Position numbers and translations under genes: made by a program. A DNA stretch of 64,000 nt from Rotaria macrura (lineage: Eukaryota; Rotifera; Eurotatoria; Philodinida; Philodinidae): the NCBI GenBank assembly GCA_900239685.1, contig OENT01000446.1, positions 1-64,000 of the forward strand, read 5' to 3'. The notes beneath the pieces are model-generated. The model did not search any database, was not told the DNA's origin, and worked only from the letters and a program-made list of their open reading frames with translations. How positions within the stretch are numbered: the stretch's first letter is position 1; each line of letters starts with the position of its first letter. Shown one piece after another: positions 59,077 through 64,000 of the stretch.

Positions 59077-62000
59077 CTAATAATGATGAGAAAAAAATTA
59101 ATCAATGTTAGAGGAGTCAAGTATAGTATTTAGCTTGTTTTAGACTATTTTAATATGACACCTTCAGAGATGAAGCTCCACTTTTAACGTGCTAATTTGT
59201 GAATATGTAGGCGTTAGTAAGATTAGAAAAACCTCAAGAGGGTTTAGATTTCTATGGCTTCCTTGTTAATGTATAAAATTTGTATCTTCTCAAATAGTTT
59301 CTAGTACACCATTAAATGTCTTCAAAACTTTTTGTTCCAATAATTCGTTATGCTTGGTATGCTAGCTGCTATTCAATAGTTGATCCTGGTTACTTTTCTA
59401 CAGTCTAAGTGCAGTTGGCGTTGCCAAGAGTTATTTTTAGAACATGTTTTCATTGACTAATTCATCCCATTTTCTAAATTCAGTTGTTACAGTTGCATTT
59501 CACATGGAACAACTTCTGAAAAAAGAAATAGATTTGAACTTCGAAATCTTCGCTAGAGCTAAACACAGAAAAAAAAAATTGTAAGTCTACTTTTCGTATC
59601 GCTATGACAAAATCGACATTACATCGTATTCCATTATAAATCATAGGACTGTTAGAAAACATATAAATCTCATATTTCAACAAGAAAACCATAGAAATCG
59701 TTTGGAAGTTTTTCTACGGAATCTTACTAAGGCCTACATATGAGCAAAACATCATTTCAAAAGCGGAGCTTCACACGGGTGGGAGGGCGTTCCCTCCTGA
59801 GTGATAGCAATACGTCATAGGCTACTCATTCGCATTGGCTAAATTAGTAAGATTTGTTTTCGGTCTATGAATTTACTGTTACGATGATTCTGTCAGCATT
59901 CACTCATGGTTTTTGAATGCGACATTCGTTACTTAGAATACATACAACAAACTATTTCTGATTAAATTATCTTCTCGCATTTGCCCATGGAACGCGCTAC
60001 TTCGCTAATCGAGGTTTTTTTTCAAAAACGTTTTCCCGAGATTGATCCATCTCGACACGCCATTCTGTGTAGATTATGAATTTAATATTCTTTCGTGAGA
60101 AAAATAATATTTTAAATTTTTCAAAGAAGAAATGTTTTTGAAAACCGTTTGATTATCACAACATTCGTTACAGAATTTTAATCTCAACAAAATAGCTTAT
60201 TTGGTTTTCACTTTCACATCCGACGACAAATTTTACATCGTTGTAAAGTTTTCAACTTAGCATACTAATAACATGCTTCAGGTTCGTTGTAGCAACTTGA
60301 TTTTTTGAACGGAGATTATATGTATAGAAAAGATCGATTGCTGTAAAAATCAAATAGATTTGAACACGTTGAGTGACTCAAAATCGATCGTTACATTTGG
60401 ATAAGCCTTTCTACAGAAATATTTCTTCACTTTCAATTAGAACAAAGATCCGATCGACTCTATGTATTTAAGTATGTTTGGCTTTACCTGAATCATACCA
60501 ACATCATTAGCACCATCACCAATAGCTAATGTAATTGCATCGGTTGATTTTTTAACAAGTTCAACGACTTCTGCTTTCTGTTTCGGACTAACTCTACAAT
60601 AAAAAAAAGAAAATTTAATTTGTTTCATTTCCATTCAATAGATTACATATAAAATATATCTTACCGACAACAAATGACAGTTTTACATGTCATAGCTACA
60701 TCGAGAAAATGTTGCCGACATGCAACATTTAAAGCATATTTAAGTGTTTGTCCTTCGATAACCAATGAAGCAAAATTTTCTTTACGTAATGAATCTCCAA
60801 ATCTTTGGCAATATTGACGTAATTGTCTTTGTGTATCCTATTATCAACATATGATTTTTCTTGTAAGAAAAAGAAAGGATAATCGAAATTAATTACTTCA
60901 AGATTATTCTCATCCAATGTTAAATTAATCATGTGATCCGATAAAAGTTTACATGAATAACCAATATTTACTGCAGTTTCTTTCTTATCTCCTGTTAACA
61001 CCCAAATCTATAAGAAAAAACAAAACATCAGATCGCTTGTAAACTCTATTTCTATTTACCTTAATACCAGCTTTATGTAGCATAGTAAGACTTTGTGGAA
61101 CTTGCTATAATTTTTCAATAAACATAGAAAATCAATTCAACTTTGAAAAACTTACATCTTGTAATTTATCTTCAATACCAGTAGCACCTAGTAATATTAA
61201 ATTACGTTCTATTCGATCAGCTACATCAGCAATTAATTCATTTCGATTATTGATAGCAGTTGATGCTTCTCGATATCTAACTAACCAATCCTATACATAA
61301 AAAAAATTGATAATTACTCAATCATACATCTTGACTATTCATATTGACATTGTATTCGTCATCGGATAGAATTCTATAGCCAAGACATAAGGTTCGAAGA
61401 CCATCATTAGCGAATCCTTCTAAATGTTCAGATGTTGTTTGTACAATGTTATTATTTGATTCAAGACGTTCCATGATGACACTATCCTAGAAACGATAAT
61501 GAATGATTTTTTCTCTCGAAATTAAGTATTATGATAAGATTGGAAACTTACAGCGCCTTTGCAATATAGTTTTATTTCATTTCGAGGTGTTCGTACAATG
61601 ACACTCATTCTTTTGCGATCACTTCATAATAAAAAAAAGAATAATAGTATTGAACTACGTGAAATGCAACACACCAATGATAATTTACCTGCTGAATTCC
61701 AAAACATTTAATATTTCATACACTTCTTTTTCACCACACTAGAAATGTTTAAAAAATAGAACAAAACACTCAGTTCATTTTCTGTTTTATTTACTTACAA
61801 AATTAATAGTCACATTTTCTGGTGTTCGACTAACAAATACAACACCTATTTCTTTCATTGCTGTAACTAATGCATGTTCATCTATGTAGAACAAGAATAA
61901 TTAAGTATATTGGTCAATTAATTTTAATTTTAACCTGGTGATGATGCTTGATATTTTACTTCAATTGGTACGTTCGTGTAAAATTTATTTTCTGGTACCA

Positions 62001-63215
62001 CTGTATGACATGTTGCAAGTAATGTTAGAAATTCACGAATTTCATAACGGGTATCCTGAGAAAAAAAATGAATATTTCCTGACAAATTCCGCATCACATC
62101 TAACGTATAGGTATGCCAGACGAAAATTTTTTCCTTACAAACGATCCGTATTTTCGACTACACAGTGATGATGTCACTATCATACGCGCACATTATGAGT
62201 GTTGAAAATCGAAAGTAAGGATTTTATATACAGACACAAGTAACAATTTCATACGTTTGACTCAGTTGTTTTTTTCCATAAGAAATTAATTTTACGGAAA
62301 ACAGAGAAGTCATTGTAATGACGATAAGGAAAAGAATTCATCACGATTGCACATAATCAAACAGAGTCATATACTCGATTATTTTACATGAAATATCTGA
62401 AAGACTAGAGTCTAATTCCCAAGATATGAATGATCTAGAAAACAACTAGTTGTAAGCTTGACAAACAAACAAACAGAAAAAAATTTAGCAAATATATATA
62501 TAGTGACGACCAAAAATGATCGTCCACCGTATATTCTTCTTCTCGTCTATAACAAATCTGAGAAAAACTAGACGCTATCGAGCTTTTTACGACACTTGTC
62601 TTTTGTTTTTTTATAGAACTGCATTCAATTTTATCAAGGCCTCTCAAGCTCGTCTTCGTTCTTATTTTTTACTGCTGAATTTGCTGATTTTGACCTTGAG
62701 GGAATTAACATAAATTGATTGCAGTTCGAATCTATAGTTTTGCTCAGAAATCATTGCTCTACATCAATGAGGTGTTGTTCAATTCTTTTTTTCCGATTTT
62801 TTCTGGGATAGTATACAATTTTATTAGAATCAAAGTGACTTACTACTCTCTAATTGATAAACCTTTTATAACTAATACTCTAGTACTACATCTATAATGT
62901 CCGATTGTCACCGAAAATGACTTTTTAAAATTATGTTAGAAGTGAAATAGAGGAAAGAAAATGTTCGCGATTAAAAATTTCCGTATCTAGAAATATTTTC
63001 AAATAAAAACGCACATGATCTTGTAAATTCTTCAGTAATTCATAACTATTGAATTCCGATAGATTTCCAGATCTAGAAGTAAACCATCATATGAAAGAAT
63101 ACAATCTCGAAAATATATAAACATACCCATACATAATACCAGCAATAGAACATTGCTTAAACACCATTTCATTCTTTGTTAATGTACCAGTTTTATCGGA
63201 AAAAATATATTTTAC
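57153..63215 (-). CDS. ATP8A: P4-ATPase phospholipid flippase, ATP8A class (partial: N-terminus lies beyond the right edge)
   Basis: It moves aminophospholipids from the outer to the inner leaflet using ATP, normally with a CDC50-type partner. About 759 residues are present, from just before the phosphorylation motif DKTGT to the true C-terminus. Catalytic landmarks in order are [74 protein letters not shown] and [14 protein letters not shown]. The tail [15 protein letters not shown] is specific to the ATP8A1/ATP8A2 group. Residues from DKTGT onward match the length of human ATP8A1. The actuator domain and M1-M4 must lie to the right, beyond a repeat-filled intron. Exons are listed in the two module entries. 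Confidence 0.95.
58086..58147 (-). CDS. ATP8A: ATP8A alternative exon b: M7-M8 loop and start of M8 (62 nt)
   Basis: Acceptor ctatag and donor ACC|gtatgt enclose a phase-1-in, phase-0-out exon encoding (D)[20 protein letters not shown], one residue shorter than exon a. Both exons share the splice phases, the DV start and the LxxGNxIYT end but differ between. Using both would shift the frame by two bases, so they should be mutually exclusive. They are separated by a 168-bp intron. Confidence 0.85.
58316..58380 (-). CDS. ATP8A: ATP8A alternative exon a: M7-M8 loop and start of M8 (65 nt)
   Basis: Acceptor atttag and donor ACA|gtaaat enclose a phase-1-in, phase-0-out exon encoding (D)[21 protein letters not shown]. 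It joins MLRHG upstream and [11 protein letters not shown] downstream. Human ATP8A1 has GTVFGNGKTSDYLLLGNFVYT here, so GNFIYT is the conserved start of M8. The neighbouring exon b encodes the same segment in a different version. Confidence 0.85.
59077..60487 (-). other. ATP8A intron of 1.4 kb with a possible element
   Basis: This is the largest complete intron of the gene, placed just after the [11 protein letters not shown] exon. Near-inverted segments TGAAGCTCCACTTTTAA (about 59172-59188) and, reversed, TGAAGCTCCGCTTTTGA (about 59757-59773) could be the arms of a roughly 600-bp non-autonomous element. No target duplication was found. A GC-richer patch with GGGTGGGAGGGCG lies beside the right arm. 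No exon was recognised. Confidence 0.35.
60488..63215 (-). CDS. ATP8A: ATP8A catalytic P and N domains (12 exons)
   Basis: Exons: 63127-63215, 63015-63072, 61935-62055, 61799-61881, 61689-61738, 61552-61621, 61328-61486, 61156-61290, 61060-61104, 60897-61007, 60665-60837 and 60488-60593. The first carries the phosphorylated aspartate in DKTGT, the N domain has [15 protein letters not shown] and [11 protein letters not shown], and the last has [11 protein letters not shown], which coordinates magnesium. All phases agree. Donor CAT|gtgcgt of the second exon is weak but fits. The 959-bp intron 62056-63014 contains no recognisable exon. Confidence 0.93.
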
Positions 63216-63235
63216 CTATTTAAGAAAATAAATAA

Positions 63236-64000
63236 ATGTGAAAACTTCGGACTTATGTCCGAGAGTTATGTGTACTTCAAAAAGTGAATGAGACAAATCA
63301 GTCCTTCTAGAATGTGTGCACGGATGAAGTATCTTGGTAAACCTTTTTGGGAAACTCCAAAACTACTGATCATCTCAGACATATCTAGGCAATTTTGTTT
63401 CTAGATGCAGTTTTTGTGCATTTGAGACCTTTTTTTGGCGATGTTCTTTTAGAAAGCTCGATTTGGTTCANNNNNNNNNNNNNNNNNNNNNNNNNNNNNN
63501 NNNNNNNNNNNNNNNNNNNNNNNNNNNNNNNNNNNNNNNNNNNNNNNNNNNNNNNNNNNNNNNNNNNNNNNNNNNNNNNNNNNNNNNNNNNNNNNNNNNN
63601 NNNNNNNNNNNNNNNNNNNNNNNNNNNNNNNNNNNNNNNNNNNNNNNNNNNNNNNNNNNNNNNNNNNNNNNNNNNNNNNNNNNNNNNNNNNNNNNNNNNN
63701 NNNNNNNNNNNNNNNNNNNNNNNNNNNNNNNNNNNNNNNNNNNNNNNNNGAATCAGCGTTAAAAACTGAGTCACTTTACATAAGTTGTGGATAATTCTGA
63801 GAAAAAAGTTTTTTTTGAAAAAATCCCTGTACCCCACCTCAGGGATTGCTTGGTGAAAAATGACAATTTTTTCGATAACTCAGCCATTTCTTGCCGTATC
63901 CTTCTCCTCTTCGAACTCGACCGAGATATTGATGAGACAATTCTGTGCACAAAATTTCAGCTCAATCGAATGTATTTGTAAAGAGTTATCGTGTTAACGG
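63236..64000. repeat. Dispersed repeat, copy 2 (with assembly gap, runs off the window)
   Basis: This is the same repeat as at 51632-52318 and in the same orientation, beginning AATGTGAAAACTTCGGACTT and reaching GAGTTATCGTGTTAACGG at the window edge. It lies in an intron of the ATP8A gene. The 279-N gap falls where copy 1 has only 18 bases, so the gap size may be an estimate or may hide an extra insertion. Confidence 0.85.
63471..63749. other. Assembly gap (279 N)
   Basis: A run of N inside dispersed repeat copy 2. Nothing can be read across it. Confidence 0.99.

Noticed and set aside
63385-63837. Open frames crossing the N run near 63.5 kb
   Set aside because: Same artefact, within dispersed repeat copy 2.
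1-64000. CRISPR arrays, tRNA or rRNA genes, bacterial-style operons
   Set aside because: No regularly spaced repeats, cloverleaf or rRNA signature was seen. The spliced genes show this is eukaryotic nuclear DNA.

Overview
The window looks like AT-rich nuclear DNA of a small invertebrate. Coding sequence is split into many short exons, mostly with GT-AG introns of about 50-70 bp plus a few of 0.5-10 kb. Base composition, intron style and the paired family-A GPCRs make a bdelloid rotifer (Rotaria/Adineta type) my best guess. That is inference: no marker in the window proves it. Two runs of N (52128-52307 and 63471-63749) are assembly gaps.

Layout. 1-4220: no gene recognised. 4253-30221, minus strand: one complete Cav2-type (presynaptic, high-voltage-activated) calcium-channel alpha-1 gene. 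My model has 48 exons totalling 6,846 coding bases (2,281 residues), and every splice phase agrees. It has four repeats with four S4 helices, an EEEE selectivity ring, a beta-subunit binding helix, an EF-hand/pre-IQ/IQ tail and a distal tail with RQLPxLP motifs. 30222-38079: non-coding, with a foldback MITE. 38080-39229 and 45852-47002, minus strand: two paralogous two-exon rhodopsin-like GPCRs, separated by a Mutator-like relic (41875-43068). 47003-55992: non-coding, with one copy of a dispersed repeat. 55993-56667, plus strand: a small secreted or membrane protein with one Ig domain. 57153 to beyond the right edge, minus strand: the C-terminal two thirds of a P4-ATPase lipid flippase of the ATP8A class. 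A second dispersed-repeat copy lies in its upstream intron.

The main discovery candidates are two unannotated pairs of tandem alternative exons. One is in Cav2: exons 37a and 37b encode alternative versions of the repeat IV S5-to-pore turret, and 37a uses a GC donor. The other is in the flippase: two versions of the M7-M8 exoplasmic loop. In both genes the splice phases mean that including both exons would shift the frame, so they should be mutually exclusive. Each pair changes an outward-facing part of a conserved membrane protein while leaving the core intact. Also notable are a skippable 48-nt exon in the IVS3-S4 linker, an 8-residue microexon in repeat I, duplicated RIM-BP-type ligands, and a Mutator-like element whose long inverted arms are built from degenerate CTCGAAA units.

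The genes form no operon-like unit. Cav2 and ATP8A are both typical of excitable or secretory cells, but their adjacency need not mean anything.
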